A program made the translations under genes and the position numbers. The notes beneath the pieces are model-generated. The model did no database searches. It was not told the origin of the DNA and was given only the letters and a program-made list of their open reading frames with translations. This document shows, piece after piece, positions 1 through 8,126 of a stretch of DNA of 18,386 nucleotides. Origin of the DNA: an uncultured Eubacteriales bacterium (GTDB lineage Bacteria; Bacillota; Clostridia; Lachnospirales; Bianqueaceae); contig CABUPM010000048.1 in NCBI GenBank assembly GCA_902493345.1, positions 1 to 18,386 on the forward strand. Reading direction: 5' to 3'. Position 1 is the stretch's first letter. Each line of letters begins with the position of its first letter.

Positions 1-1342
1 AAGCCTGTACGTACTTGTCGGTGTGGTCGCCGATGATCTTGATGGAGTTCTTGTTCGCACCAACGGTACCGTCCGCGCCCAGACCCCAGAACTTACAGTT
101 GATCGTGCCTTCCGGCGTTGTGATCAGCTGCTCGCCCAGCGGCAGAGACAGATGTGTTACATCATCCTCGATGCCGATCGTGAACTTTGCCTTCTCTGTG
201 TTCTCATATACGGCAACGATCTGTGTCGGAGTCGTATCCTTGGAACCCAGACCATAACGGCCAGAGAGAATCTTAACCTGATCAAACTTGGTGCCCTTCA
301 GAGCGGCAACAACATCCAGATACAGAGGCTCGCCCAGAGCACCAGGCTCCTTGGTTCTATCCAGAACGCTGATAACCTTAGCAGTCTCAGGAATCGCGTC
401 TACCAGAGCGGCAGCAGAGAACGGTCTGTACAGGCGAACCTTTACAACACCGACCTTCTCACCCTTAGCTACCAGATAGTCGATTGTCTCCTCAATTGTA
501 TCACATACGGAACCCATAGCGATGATAACCTTCTCCGCGTCCGGAGCTCCATAGTAGTTAAACAGCTTATAGTCCGTACCGATCTTCTCGTTTACCTTGT
601 CCATATAGGTCTGAACAATGGCCGGCAGAGCATCGTAGAACGGATTACATGCTTCTCTTGCCTGGAAGAAGATATCCGGGTTCTGCGCGGAACCTCTCTG
701 ACATGGATGATTGGGGTTCAGAGCATGCTTACGGAATGCCTCAACAGCCTCCATATCCACCATATCCTTCAGATCCTCATAATCCCATGTCTCAATCTTC
801 TGAATCTCATGAGAAGTACGGAAACCATCGAAGAAGTTAATAAACGGAATTCTTCCCTTGATCGCGGAGCAATGCGCAACAGGCGTCAGGTCCATAACTT
901 CCTGTACGCTGGACTCACACAGCATCGCACATCCGGTCTGACGACATGCGTACACATCGGAGTGATCACCGAAAATAGACAGTGCATGGCTTGCCAGTGC
1001 ACGTGCGGAAACATTGAATACGCCCGGCAGCTGCTCACCTGCGATCTTATACAGGTTAGGGATCATCAGCAGCAGACCCTGAGAAGCCGTATAGGTCGTT
1101 GTCAGAGCACCTGCAGCCAAGGAGCCGTGTACGGTTCCGGCAGCGCCTGCCTCAGACTGCATCTCTGTTACCTGTACAGTCTGGCCAAAAATGTTGGTTC
1201 TTCCGGCAGTTGCCCACTCATCTGTTGCTTCTGCCATTACAGATGACGGGGTGATAGGGTAGATCGCCGCAACATCGGTATATGCGTAAGACGCATGTGC
1301 CGCTGCGTGGTTACCATCCATCGTTTTCATCTTTCTAGCCAT
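1..1342 (-). CDS. nifJ: Pyruvate:ferredoxin (flavodoxin) oxidoreductase, N-terminal 447 codons (runs off left edge)
   Basis: This enzyme oxidatively decarboxylates pyruvate with CoA to acetyl-CoA and CO2 and reduces ferredoxin, the central step of clostridial fermentation; it is cytoplasmic. The frame is open from the ATG at 1342 to the window edge, about 447 of the roughly 1,170-1,190 residues usual for the single-chain enzyme. The TPP pyrimidine-binding domain opens with YPITPSS (residues 28-34). Thr31, Glu64 (TEMQSEAG) and Arg114 (VSAR) fall at the numbers I recall for the active site of the Desulfovibrio africanus enzyme, which supports this start. Domain II follows (DRTKEPGALGEPLY), and the fragment ends in the gamma-like segment WGLGADGTVGANK. 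A GAAAGGA ribosome site sits 9 nt before the ATG. Codons look like those of a highly expressed gene (many GTT, GCA and AAG). A separate promoter lies upstream. Confidence 0.96.
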   Translation of the reverse strand, partial: MARKMKTMDGNHAAAHASYAYTDVAAIYPITPSSVMAEATDEWATAGRTNIFGQTVQVTEMQSEAGAAGTVHGSLAAGALTTTYTASQGLLLMIPNLYKIAGEQLPGVFNVSARALASHALSIFGDHSDVYACRQTGCAMLCESSVQEVMDLTPVAHCSAIKGRIPFINFFDGFRTSHEIQKIETWDYEDLKDMVDMEAVEAFRKHALNPNHPCQRGSAQNPDIFFQAREACNPFYDALPAIVQTYMDKVNEKIGTDYKLFNYYGAPDAEKVIIAMGSVCDTIEETIDYLVAKGEKVGVVKVRLYRPFSAAALVDAIPETAKVISVLDRTKEPGALGEPLYLDVVAALKGTKFDQVKILSGRYGLGSKDTTPTQIVAVYENTEKAKFTIGIEDDVTHLSLPLGEQLITTPEGTINCKFWGLGADGTVGANKNSIKIIGDHTDKYVQA

Positions 1343-1440
1343 TTGAAAACATCCTTTCTTCCTGAGCAGGTCCCTCCTGCCCTGATTTGTATTCCGAAAG
1401 ACGCCATGCAAACAAAAGGCATCTTGCAATACCTATCGTT

Positions 1441-1469
1441 ATTTTAGCATTTTTTCGTGAATCTGTAAA
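1441..1469 (-). promoter_or_regulatory. Sigma-A type promoter of nifJ
   Basis: On the minus strand TTTACA (1469-1464) and TAAAAT (1446-1441) are separated by exactly 17 bp, with an extended TG before the -10. This predicts a start near 1434 and a leader of about 90 nt before the nifJ ATG. Nothing resembling a terminator lies between the upstream peptidase stop at 1497 and this promoter, so nifJ may also receive read-through. Confidence 0.82.
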
Positions 1470-1473
1470 TAGC

Positions 1474-1491
1474 TTCACACATTTTTTCACA
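1474..1491 (-). repeat. Direct repeat TGTGAA x2 just upstream of the nifJ -35
   Basis: TTCACA on the plus strand occurs at 1474-1479 and 1486-1491, a 12-bp period, ending 4 bp upstream of the -35 hexamer. The placement fits an activator or repressor half-site pair, but no known operator was recognised and the A/T-rich setting makes chance possible. Confidence 0.35.
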
Positions 1492-1496
1492 AAATT

Positions 1497-3413
1497 TTAC
1501 CGTTCCAGCAGATACTTGCGGAACCACCCGCCGATCTCTGTCAGGCGCTGGATTCTGGAACGCGGCTTGCCTGTTCTCGACAGATCATGATTCTCTCCAT
1601 GGAACAAAACCATACGAGTCGGCGTTCCGTTCATCTGCAGCGCCGTGTACATCTGCACCGCGTCGCTCATCCAGCAGCGGTAATCCTCGTCCGACTGGAT
1701 AAATAGCGTGGGAGTATCCGCTTCCGGCGCGTATTTCAGTGGAGAATTGGCCCATACCTTCTGAAAATCCTGCCAGGGATCCGTCTCCAGCTGCGCCATG
1801 TTGTGATTGAACCCGATATCCGTACACAGCGACTTGGTAAAGTAATTGGATATACTGCGCTGCGATGCCGCCGCCGCGAAACGATGCGTATGCCCGATCA
1901 TCCAGTTGCACATAAAACCGCCGTAGGATCCGCCGCAAATACCAATCCGCTCTGCGTCCAGGTCCGGATAGCGGCGCAGGACCTCATCCGTAAAGCCCAT
2001 AAAGTCCTCATAATCGATCTGTCCCAGTTTTCCGGTCACATTGGCAAAATCTTCGCCTCTGCCGTCACTCCCCCGGGGATTGGTGTAGAACACAAAATAT
2101 CCCTGTGAAGCAAAGCACTGCATCTCATGATGAAACGCCTCGCCAAAGACCACCTTGGGCCCGCCGTGCATCTCCAGTACACCCGGATATTTTTTACCTG
2201 GCTCATACCCCGCAGGCTTCAATACAAAGCCTTCCAGCTCGATCCCGGCCCGATTCCGGAAAGTAAAATACTCTGGGCGGCTCAATTCATGCTCCGCATG
2301 ATACGCGTCGTTCAGATGAGAGAGCTGCGCTTCGCCGCCATCCTTCAGGTTCAGGCAGTACAGCTCCGCCAGATGCATATCCCGCATCGCCGTCATATAG
2401 ATTCTATCCTGTGTCACAGCAAAGGATGAGATCTGTCCCGGGCGGTCGCACAGCACCTCAAGATTGCCCCTCAGATCCATCCGGCACAGCTGCGCATGAT
2501 TCCAGCAGGTTTTCAGAAAATACAGCCAACCGTCCCGCGCTGTCATCTTCTCTCCGCCGCCATACGCCGCGTCCGTCCCTACTGTAGAGGAAGGCGACGC
2601 ATCCTGATACGGCAGCTCCCGAACTACCCCCGCAGAATATTCATATACATAATATCTTGGACTTCTGCCCGGCCATTCATAGCTCTGCCCGGTAAAAAAC
2701 AGATGATCCTCATCTATATAGCAGAGGTTATAGATCTCCGTCTCCTCGCCAACCTTGATCGGCTCCGTCCTATCCGAGAGATAGAGTTCACTGCCATGTT
2801 TCTCCACATCTTTCAATACCGAACCGCACCAGGCATACCGCTCCTTACTGGGAGATACCGCGAAATCCGACAACTGAAACGGAGGCCTGGTCAGGGACTC
2901 TATCTTTTGTCCTTTGGCGTCGCAGCTCTTCAGGACGCTTCGCTGGCCGTTGATGACGCCCTTCCCGTTAAACCAGAACGGCAGCTCATCAAATACCCAA
3001 AAATCCGCCTCCAGCGCGTCCTTTTCCGTCGGCACCGTCTCACTGTAGAGATATCCTCCGTCCCGATATGATTTCAGGCTGCCGACACGGCCCGGCAGAT
3101 CCAGATACGGCTCTGCCTCTCCGCCGTGAATACTCATGCGGTACCAACGGCTGGTATTGTCCTTCTTCTCCCTCGTCGTCGCGAATGCCAGATGACTCTC
3201 ATCCAGCCAAAAAGCGCCCTTTTCATCCACGCCTTCTGTCAGCGGCCGCACAGCTTTCTCCGCTGTATCCAAAAGCCACAGACAGGAAGCATATCCATTC
3301 TTATCTTTATCCGCGCGGGTCACTGTAAAGACGCCGTATGCGCCGTCTGGCGACAGCTTGATATCCGATACAAAACGAAATTCGTACAAATCCTCATAAG
3401 TAATCGGTTTCAT
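1497..3413 (-). CDS. S9 family (prolyl oligopeptidase/acylaminoacyl-peptidase type) serine peptidase, second tandem copy
   Basis: A 638-residue peptidase expected to cleave short peptides in the cytoplasm, since no signal peptide is present. An N-terminal beta-propeller-like region (about residues 1-370, with LSPDG and AVSPS blade motifs) precedes an alpha/beta-hydrolase domain with PRGSDGRG, the nucleophile elbow GGSYGG (Ser496), Asp577 (QSDEDYRCW) and His609 (GENHD), a complete triad. The ATG at 3413 is chosen over an in-frame start 36 nt upstream (3449): it overlaps the preceding gene's TGA by one base (TGATG), has AAGGAG 11 nt before it, and MKPITYEDLYEFRFVSD aligns with the paralogue's N-terminus. 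It is translationally coupled to that paralogue. The substrate cannot be told from sequence. Confidence 0.93.
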   Translation of the reverse strand: MKPITYEDLYEFRFVSDIKLSPDGAYGVFTVTRADKDKNGYASCLWLLDTAEKAVRPLTEGVDEKGAFWLDESHLAFATTREKKDNTSRWYRMSIHGGEAEPYLDLPGRVGSLKSYRDGGYLYSETVPTEKDALEADFWVFDELPFWFNGKGVINGQRSVLKSCDAKGQKIESLTRPPFQLSDFAVSPSKERYAWCGSVLKDVEKHGSELYLSDRTEPIKVGEETEIYNLCYIDEDHLFFTGQSYEWPGRSPRYYVYEYSAGVVRELPYQDASPSSTVGTDAAYGGGEKMTARDGWLYFLKTCWNHAQLCRMDLRGNLEVLCDRPGQISSFAVTQDRIYMTAMRDMHLAELYCLNLKDGGEAQLSHLNDAYHAEHELSRPEYFTFRNRAGIELEGFVLKPAGYEPGKKYPGVLEMHGGPKVVFGEAFHHEMQCFASQGYFVFYTNPRGSDGRGEDFANVTGKLGQIDYEDFMGFTDEVLRRYPDLDAERIGICGGSYGGFMCNWMIGHTHRFAAAASQRSISNYFTKSLCTDIGFNHNMAQLETDPWQDFQKVWANSPLKYAPEADTPTLFIQSDEDYRCWMSDAVQMYTALQMNGTPTRMVLFHGENHDLSRTGKPRSRIQRLTEIGGWFRKYLLER

Positions 3414-5350
3414 CAGGCATTCTTCTCCTTCAGGTAACTGTCCATCCAACCAAGGATCTCCTCCATACGGCGGATCCGGCTCTTGGGACGTCCGGAACGG
3501 GACAGCTCATGATTTTCCTTTTTAAATAACACCAGCCTTGCCGTGCAGCCATGCATCTTCAGGGCGGTAAACATGGAGATTCCCTCTCCCATCCAGCAGC
3601 GGTAATCCTCATCCGAATGGATAAACAGCGTCGGTGTAACACACCGATCCGCATACTTCAGCGGAGAATGATCCCAGAGTTCTTCCATGTTCTCTCGGGT
3701 TGTCGTCCCATGGTTCGCAAGCGTAAAGCTGGGGCCGATGTCTGAAGAATGCTCAAACAGGACCCAGTTGGCGATGCTTCTCTGAGACGCCGCCGCTTTA
3801 AAACGGTTTGTATGCCCGATGATCCAGTTAGTCATAAAGCCGCCATAGGAACCTCCCGTCACGCCTACACGCTCAGGATCCGCGTCCGGATACCGGCTCA
3901 GCATCTGATCGGTAAACTCCATCAGGTTCTGATACTCTACCGTACCGTATTTACCGCAGATATCACCGAACTCATTACCCCTGCCGTCGCTGCCTCTCGG
4001 ATTGCAGTAAAACACAAAATAACCGGCATTGGCCCAAACCTGCATCTCATGATGGAAGACACTTCCGAATACCGTACGCGGCCCTCCATGGATATGAAGG
4101 ATTGCCGGATATGAGACTCCCGGTTGATAGCCCACCGGCTTCAGCGCATACCCATGGATCTCCACACCGTCACTGCCCGTATAGCTGTAGAATTCCGGCA
4201 GACTGACCATATGCTCCGCGCTCCACGCCTCATTGTGACGGCTCACCTGTTTTCCGTCCAGATATAGTTCCGCCAGGCGGCTGCCATACATGCCGCAGAC
4301 CAGAAGGTGTTCTGCCGTTCTGTCAAAGCTCTCACAGGATCCGGCACCCGTCATGGCTTCTGAGATCTGTCCGTCCAGAGACAGATGGCGCAGCACAGCG
4401 TCCTCTTCGATTCCGGTCAGGAAATCCAGTCCATCCGGCTGCATCTTATACCCACGGCCAGAACCCAGCTTCGCGTCCGATCCGACCATTCCATAGCCGA
4501 TACTGTATTCATACTCCGCCAGAAGAGAGAGCTCCAGACCCTCCGGGTCCAGCAGATAAAACTGCTGGTACTCCATCCGGCCATACCGCTTTCTATCAGA
4601 AGTCACCACCAGTATCCGGCCATCCGGCCAGAACTGAACCACACCCATGGAGCGCTTCTCCGGCTCGATCAGGGTCTTTGTCTCCTTGCTCTTGATATCA
4701 TACAGGTACAATCCGCCGTAGGTATAACGCATGCCCTTTTCCCACAACGCGCCTTTGTACAGAACCGCGTCCTCCGAAACGTCGCACAGCGCCGCATCAA
4801 ACCAGGGCTCCGTTATCACTTCCAGTTCTCCGCTCTCTCTGTCATACAGATAGAGTCTGCCCCTCTGTCCTACAGTAAAGCCTCTGTTATTGCCCCAGAA
4901 CGGAGCCTCCTCCAGCACTTCCCAGGTATCTTCCTTTTCCTTATGCTGGTTCTCCTGAACAGCACTGACTACATACCGTTCCCCATCAATTCTCTTGAGA
5001 GACGCTCCTTTTACCGGCAAGGAAAAAGCCCGTCTGGACTCACCGCCTCTGGGATCGATCTCATAAAATACACTGATGGGATCCTCGCTTTTCTTATCTA
5101 CCTCTTCCCTTTTAGCGCTAAACAAAAGCGTCCCGGAAGCCGTCCAGACATAGGAATACGCGTCGCCGTGCGTTGTCAGCCGATAGGTCTCCTGACGGTC
5201 AACATCCAGTATATACAGATCTCCCTTATACCGATTCTCTTCTTCCTCCGCGTGCTGCACCACATAGGCCGCCAGTCTGCCGTCCGGGGAAAATCCGGGA
5301 TTGCTGACAAACTGAAACTCCAGCAAAGAACGAATCTCTGTTTTTTCCAT
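3413..5350 (-). CDS. S9 family (prolyl oligopeptidase/acylaminoacyl-peptidase type) serine peptidase, first tandem copy
   Basis: A 645-residue paralogue of the following gene with the same plan: a propeller-like N-terminal half beginning LLEFQFVSNPGFSPDGR, then an alpha/beta-hydrolase domain from about residue 390. The triad is Ser501 in GGSYGG, Asp582 in HSDEDYRCW and His614 in KENHE. The two copies are close to identical around the GSDGRG and GGSYGGF blocks but clearly diverged in the propeller, which normally gates and selects substrates, so an old duplication with changed specificity is inferred. No signal peptide is seen. The start has GGAG 10 nt upstream, inside the end of the cyclophilin gene, whose stop is only 5 nt away. 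The likely role is turnover of peptides or N-acylated peptides. Confidence 0.93.
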   Translation of the reverse strand: MEKTEIRSLLEFQFVSNPGFSPDGRLAAYVVQHAEEEENRYKGDLYILDVDRQETYRLTTHGDAYSYVWTASGTLLFSAKREEVDKKSEDPISVFYEIDPRGGESRRAFSLPVKGASLKRIDGERYVVSAVQENQHKEKEDTWEVLEEAPFWGNNRGFTVGQRGRLYLYDRESGELEVITEPWFDAALCDVSEDAVLYKGALWEKGMRYTYGGLYLYDIKSKETKTLIEPEKRSMGVVQFWPDGRILVVTSDRKRYGRMEYQQFYLLDPEGLELSLLAEYEYSIGYGMVGSDAKLGSGRGYKMQPDGLDFLTGIEEDAVLRHLSLDGQISEAMTGAGSCESFDRTAEHLLVCGMYGSRLAELYLDGKQVSRHNEAWSAEHMVSLPEFYSYTGSDGVEIHGYALKPVGYQPGVSYPAILHIHGGPRTVFGSVFHHEMQVWANAGYFVFYCNPRGSDGRGNEFGDICGKYGTVEYQNLMEFTDQMLSRYPDADPERVGVTGGSYGGFMTNWIIGHTNRFKAAASQRSIANWVLFEHSSDIGPSFTLANHGTTTRENMEELWDHSPLKYADRCVTPTLFIHSDEDYRCWMGEGISMFTALKMHGCTARLVLFKKENHELSRSGRPKSRIRRMEEILGWMDSYLKEKNA

Positions 5351-5355
5351 TTTGT

Positions 5356-6174
5356 TTATTCTCCGTAAGTATAGATCTCGATAGATTCGATGATAACATC
5401 CTCCATCGGCTTATTCTCCATAACTTCCGTCTGATCCACACCATTCTTGATCTTGGCCTCGGTAACTTCCTTTTCTCCATATACCTTGACCTGGGAGATT
5501 GCGTCCACAACATCCATTCCCTCTACAACCTGGCCAAATACGGTATGCACATACTGCTTATATGTATCCGGATATGTCACGGCACGCAGATTGCTCAGCT
5601 GATAGTCCAGATGAATCGTACCGCCGACCTCTTTGAATTTATCAAACTTGGCTTCATCAACCTTATACTTGTCATCCACATCCATATTCCATCTTCTGTA
5701 ATCCGTAACTTCCTTATTATCCGAGGTTACAAAGAAGAACTGGCTGCCATTGGTGTTGGTTCCCCGGTTGGCCATGCACAGGGCTCCGCGGTAGGTAGAC
5801 AGATACGGAATCGGCTCGTCCTCAAACGTACTTCCCCAAATGCTTTCTCCGCCTGTACCTGTACCGGTCGGGTCGCCGCTCTGGATCATAAAGTCCTCAA
5901 TCACGCGGTGGAAGATCACGCCGTCATAGTACCCTTCCTTGGCGTGGGTTACAAAGTTCTCTACCGCCTTGGGCGCTTCCTTAGGGAACAGCCGCACTGT
6001 AATATCTCCCATATTGGTATGGAACTTGGCCATCGTATCTCCCTTTTGGGGATCCTCGAACTGCTTATCATAGGTCTCCGCGCTGTAATGCTTGTAAATG
6101 CTGCCGCTGCAGCCTGTAAGCGTGCATAATACCAAGACCATGGCCGTTACTGTAATCAAAATCTTTTTCTTCAT
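5356..6174 (-). CDS. Cyclophilin-type peptidyl-prolyl cis-trans isomerase, lipoprotein
   Basis: A 272-residue extracytoplasmic foldase. The N-terminus is a lipoprotein signal: KKK, a hydrophobic stretch, then LTGC with Cys22 as the predicted lipidated residue, anchoring it outside the membrane. The cyclophilin domain (about 48-268) shows FHRVIEDFMIQSGDP with the catalytic-type Arg90, FMIQ (95-98), GSQFFF (143-148) and VFGQVVEGMDVVD. Compared with minimal bacterial cyclophilins it has an insertion around residues 155-200 (acidic, lysine-rich). A GGGAGGA ribosome site lies 10 nt before the ATG. It follows murG by 26 nt and precedes the S9 peptidase pair by 5 nt, so it is probably co-transcribed. 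The isomerase family is certain; client proteins are unknown. Confidence 0.94.
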   Translation of the reverse strand: MKKKILITVTAMVLVLCTLTGCSGSIYKHYSAETYDKQFEDPQKGDTMAKFHTNMGDITVRLFPKEAPKAVENFVTHAKEGYYDGVIFHRVIEDFMIQSGDPTGTGTGGESIWGSTFEDEPIPYLSTYRGALCMANRGTNTNGSQFFFVTSDNKEVTDYRRWNMDVDDKYKVDEAKFDKFKEVGGTIHLDYQLSNLRAVTYPDTYKQYVHTVFGQVVEGMDVVDAISQVKVYGEKEVTEAKIKNGVDQTEVMENKPMEDVIIESIEIYTYGE

Positions 6175-6200
6175 CTTATTAGTATCCTCCCATTCTGGTT

Positions 6201-7283
6201 TTATAGTTTACTTACCATCGCTTGTTCAATTACCTCCAGCACCCGTTCGCTGCCCGACTGCCGGCTTGCCTTCTCCATGGCCTCTATATACTGCTGTCGG
6301 TTCTGATATACCTCACGCACCGACTGCAAAATAGTCTCCGGCGTCATCTTCTCCTGCTCCAGCGTTACACTGTATCCCTTTTCCGTGAAGGATTTGGCAT
6401 TCAGAATCTGGTCGCCCCGGCTCGCCGAGAGCGGCAGCGGCACTAACACATTAGGCAGCCGAAGTGCCAGCAGTTCCGCCAGAGAATTGGCCCCGGCCCG
6501 GCAGATCGCCGCGTCTGCCGCCGCATAGAAATGCGGCATTTCTTCATTCGCGTATTCAATCTGAAAATATCCCGTCTGTTCCTTCAGTGCCGGATCCAGA
6601 TTGCCTTTACCGCACAGATGAAGCACGTCAAACTCCGGCAGCAGCACCGGCAGCGCCTCACGAATTCCATCATTCAACGCCCGGGCCCCGGTGCTTCCTC
6701 CCATCACCAGCAGAATCGGTTTCTTCCCGCTGAAACCGCTGATCTCGAGGCCCTTTTCTCTGCTTCCCTGCAATAGAGAGTCCCGAATCGGCGTCCCTGT
6801 ATAGACTCCCTTCCCCTGCGGCAGGTACTGCAGCGCGTCCTCAAAATTCACACATACCTTCTGAGCAAACGGCGTCGCCAGCTTATTGGCCAGTCCCGGT
6901 GTGATATCCGACTCATGGCATACACAGGGAATCTTATTCCATTTGGCGGCAATCACCACCGGCACACTGACAAATCCGCCCTTCGAGAAAACAACATCAG
7001 GCTTTAGTTTTTTCAGGAGCTTTTTGGCCTGAAACAGTCCACGTATCACATGAAAAGGCATCGTCAGATTTTCCAGTGTAAAATACCGGTTCAGACGCTC
7101 AGAATCAATGCCATAATAGGGGATTCCCAGAGGCTCGATCAGATTCTTTTCCATTCCGTCCGTGCTGCCCACATAATATACCTTGTAGCCTTTCTGACGC
7201 AGATAAGGCAGCAGCGCGATATTCGGCGTCACATGGCCGCCGGTTCCGCCGCCGGTCAGAACGATCGTCCGGCGCGGATTCAT
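6201..7283 (-). CDS. murG: UDP-GlcNAc:undecaprenyl-PP-MurNAc-pentapeptide GlcNAc transferase (MurG)
   Basis: MurG makes lipid II by adding GlcNAc to lipid I on the cytoplasmic face of the membrane. The 360-residue protein has the full GT-B signature: the glycine-rich loop TGGGTGGHVTP (residues 10-20, His17), HESDITPGLANK (123-134), GGSTGARALN (195-204), and the UDP-GlcNAc pocket RAGANSLAELLALRLPNVLVP (Glu270) followed by ASRGDQILNA (287-296, Gln292). HESD in place of the proteobacterial HEQN is the form I associate with a subset of Firmicutes. Its ATG overlaps the HIT gene's stop by 4 nt (ATGA). It sits away from the division/cell-wall cluster where murG is usually found, so it could be the only copy or a second one. 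Confidence 0.95.
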   Translation of the reverse strand: MNPRRTIVLTGGGTGGHVTPNIALLPYLRQKGYKVYYVGSTDGMEKNLIEPLGIPYYGIDSERLNRYFTLENLTMPFHVIRGLFQAKKLLKKLKPDVVFSKGGFVSVPVVIAAKWNKIPCVCHESDITPGLANKLATPFAQKVCVNFEDALQYLPQGKGVYTGTPIRDSLLQGSREKGLEISGFSGKKPILLVMGGSTGARALNDGIREALPVLLPEFDVLHLCGKGNLDPALKEQTGYFQIEYANEEMPHFYAAADAAICRAGANSLAELLALRLPNVLVPLPLSASRGDQILNAKSFTEKGYSVTLEQEKMTPETILQSVREVYQNRQQYIEAMEKASRQSGSERVLEVIEQAMVSKL

Positions 7284-7702
7284 TCTCTCTCCTCCAACGC
7301 CTTCTGCACAGCCTGCGCCGCCTTCTGAATCTCCTCCATCGGCAGCTCCAGCTGCTTCCAGGCAACCTGCACCGTATCTCCCGTGTATCTTGGAATAATG
7401 TGCATGTGGTAATGCCGTACCGTCTGCCCCGCGGCCTCTCCGTTATTCTGTACTACATTGATTCCATCCGGCGCAAGTCCCTTCTTCATCGCCCGCACCA
7501 CCAATCTGGCAGCGCTCATCACCTGCTGCGCCGTCTCCTCCGTAAGCTCCGTAAAATCGGCCGCGTGCGTCTTGGGCAGAATCAGCAGATGTCCCGGATT
7601 GGCCGGGGAAATATCCGCGATTACCCGCAGAGCCTCTGTCTCATACACCGTTGTGGAGGGAATCTGTCCCGCCGCGATCTTGCAGAAAATACAATCTTCC
7701 AT
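7280..7702 (-). CDS. HIT family (histidine triad) nucleotide-binding hydrolase
   Basis: A 140-residue cytoplasmic protein of the Hint-like branch, which hydrolyses nucleoside phosphoramidates or related nucleotides. The C-terminal triad HYHMHIIP (His97, His99, His101) is intact; the N-terminal CIFCKI (Cys4, Cys7) is the zinc-ligand pair found in many family members, and NPGHLLILPKTH is the usual central strand motif. The length is slightly above the typical 110-140. The ribosome site GGAAAGGAAG is 7 nt before the ATG. It overlaps murG by 4 nt and follows the unknown 117-residue gene by 26 nt. The natural substrate cannot be stated. Confidence 0.93.
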   Translation of the reverse strand: MEDCIFCKIAAGQIPSTTVYETEALRVIADISPANPGHLLILPKTHAADFTELTEETAQQVMSAARLVVRAMKKGLAPDGINVVQNNGEAAGQTVRHYHMHIIPRYTGDTVQVAWKQLELPMEEIQKAAQAVQKALEERE

Positions 7703-7728
7703 TGCGATTCTTCCTTTCCTGACTTTTG

Positions 7729-8082
7729 TTATATCAGATATACCATCAACCGTTCTATGATCTGCCTCTGCTTCAGACGCAGTTTTCGGCTGTCCGGGCT
7801 CTCGCCCAGATTCTCCTCTAATGCCGCATAGACGGCCTCATTCTCAATCTCGTTATACAACAGCACCTTGGGAGCGATCTCTGTCTGAGAATCCTCCTCC
7901 GTAGGCGTACCGAGGCCGCTTCCCATACGCTGTAAGCATCGAAGCTGTGCTTCCTTATCCAGCATATTTTTCTCCATGAGCCTTTTTTTCAGTGGCTCCC
8001 GAGTTCTTTCCAGCAGTTCCCGGTATACGGTCTTGTACTGCCTTGCTTCCTCTGCCAGATCCTCCAGCCATTCCTGCCGCAT
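7729..8082 (-). CDS. Uncharacterised small helical protein (117 aa) between rsmI and HIT gene
   Basis: I do not recognise this family. The product is highly charged and predicted almost entirely helical: an N-terminal amphipathic stretch (about residues 1-45, many Glu/Arg/Lys with Leu spacing, possible coiled coil), a short polar linker around GSGLGTPTEED, and a second helical pair ending in a basic helix rich in Arg/Lys/Gln followed by MVYLI. There is one Cys, no signal peptide and no membrane segment. The ATG at 8082 is preferred over the in-frame ATG at 8088: the GAGGGGGG ribosome site abuts 8088 directly but stands 6 nt from 8082. The short gaps to both neighbours (44 nt after rsmI, 26 nt before the HIT gene) and a clean reading frame support a real gene. 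Confidence 0.75.
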   Translation of the reverse strand: MRQEWLEDLAEEARQYKTVYRELLERTREPLKKRLMEKNMLDKEAQLRCLQRMGSGLGTPTEEDSQTEIAPKVLLYNEIENEAVYAALEENLGESPDSRKLRLKQRQIIERLMVYLI

Positions 8083-8126
8083 GTCCATCCCCCCTCAGAA
8101 TGTATCCTATGCGGACAGGCTTCTCT

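Noticed and set aside
23..1246. Long plus-strand open frame (407 codons) opposite nifJ
   Set aside because: The minus strand encodes an unmistakable PFOR N-terminus throughout; the plus frame is Cys/Arg/Leu-rich with no family features and is the antisense shadow.
1471..1496. Rex (NADH-sensing repressor) site upstream of nifJ
   Set aside because: One TTGTGAA half is present, but the second half is a direct, not inverted, copy, so the Rex palindrome is not met.
4385..5368. Plus-strand open frame of 327 codons opposite the first S9 peptidase
   Set aside because: It lies antisense to a well-supported gene with an intact catalytic triad, and has no recognisable domain or ribosome site.
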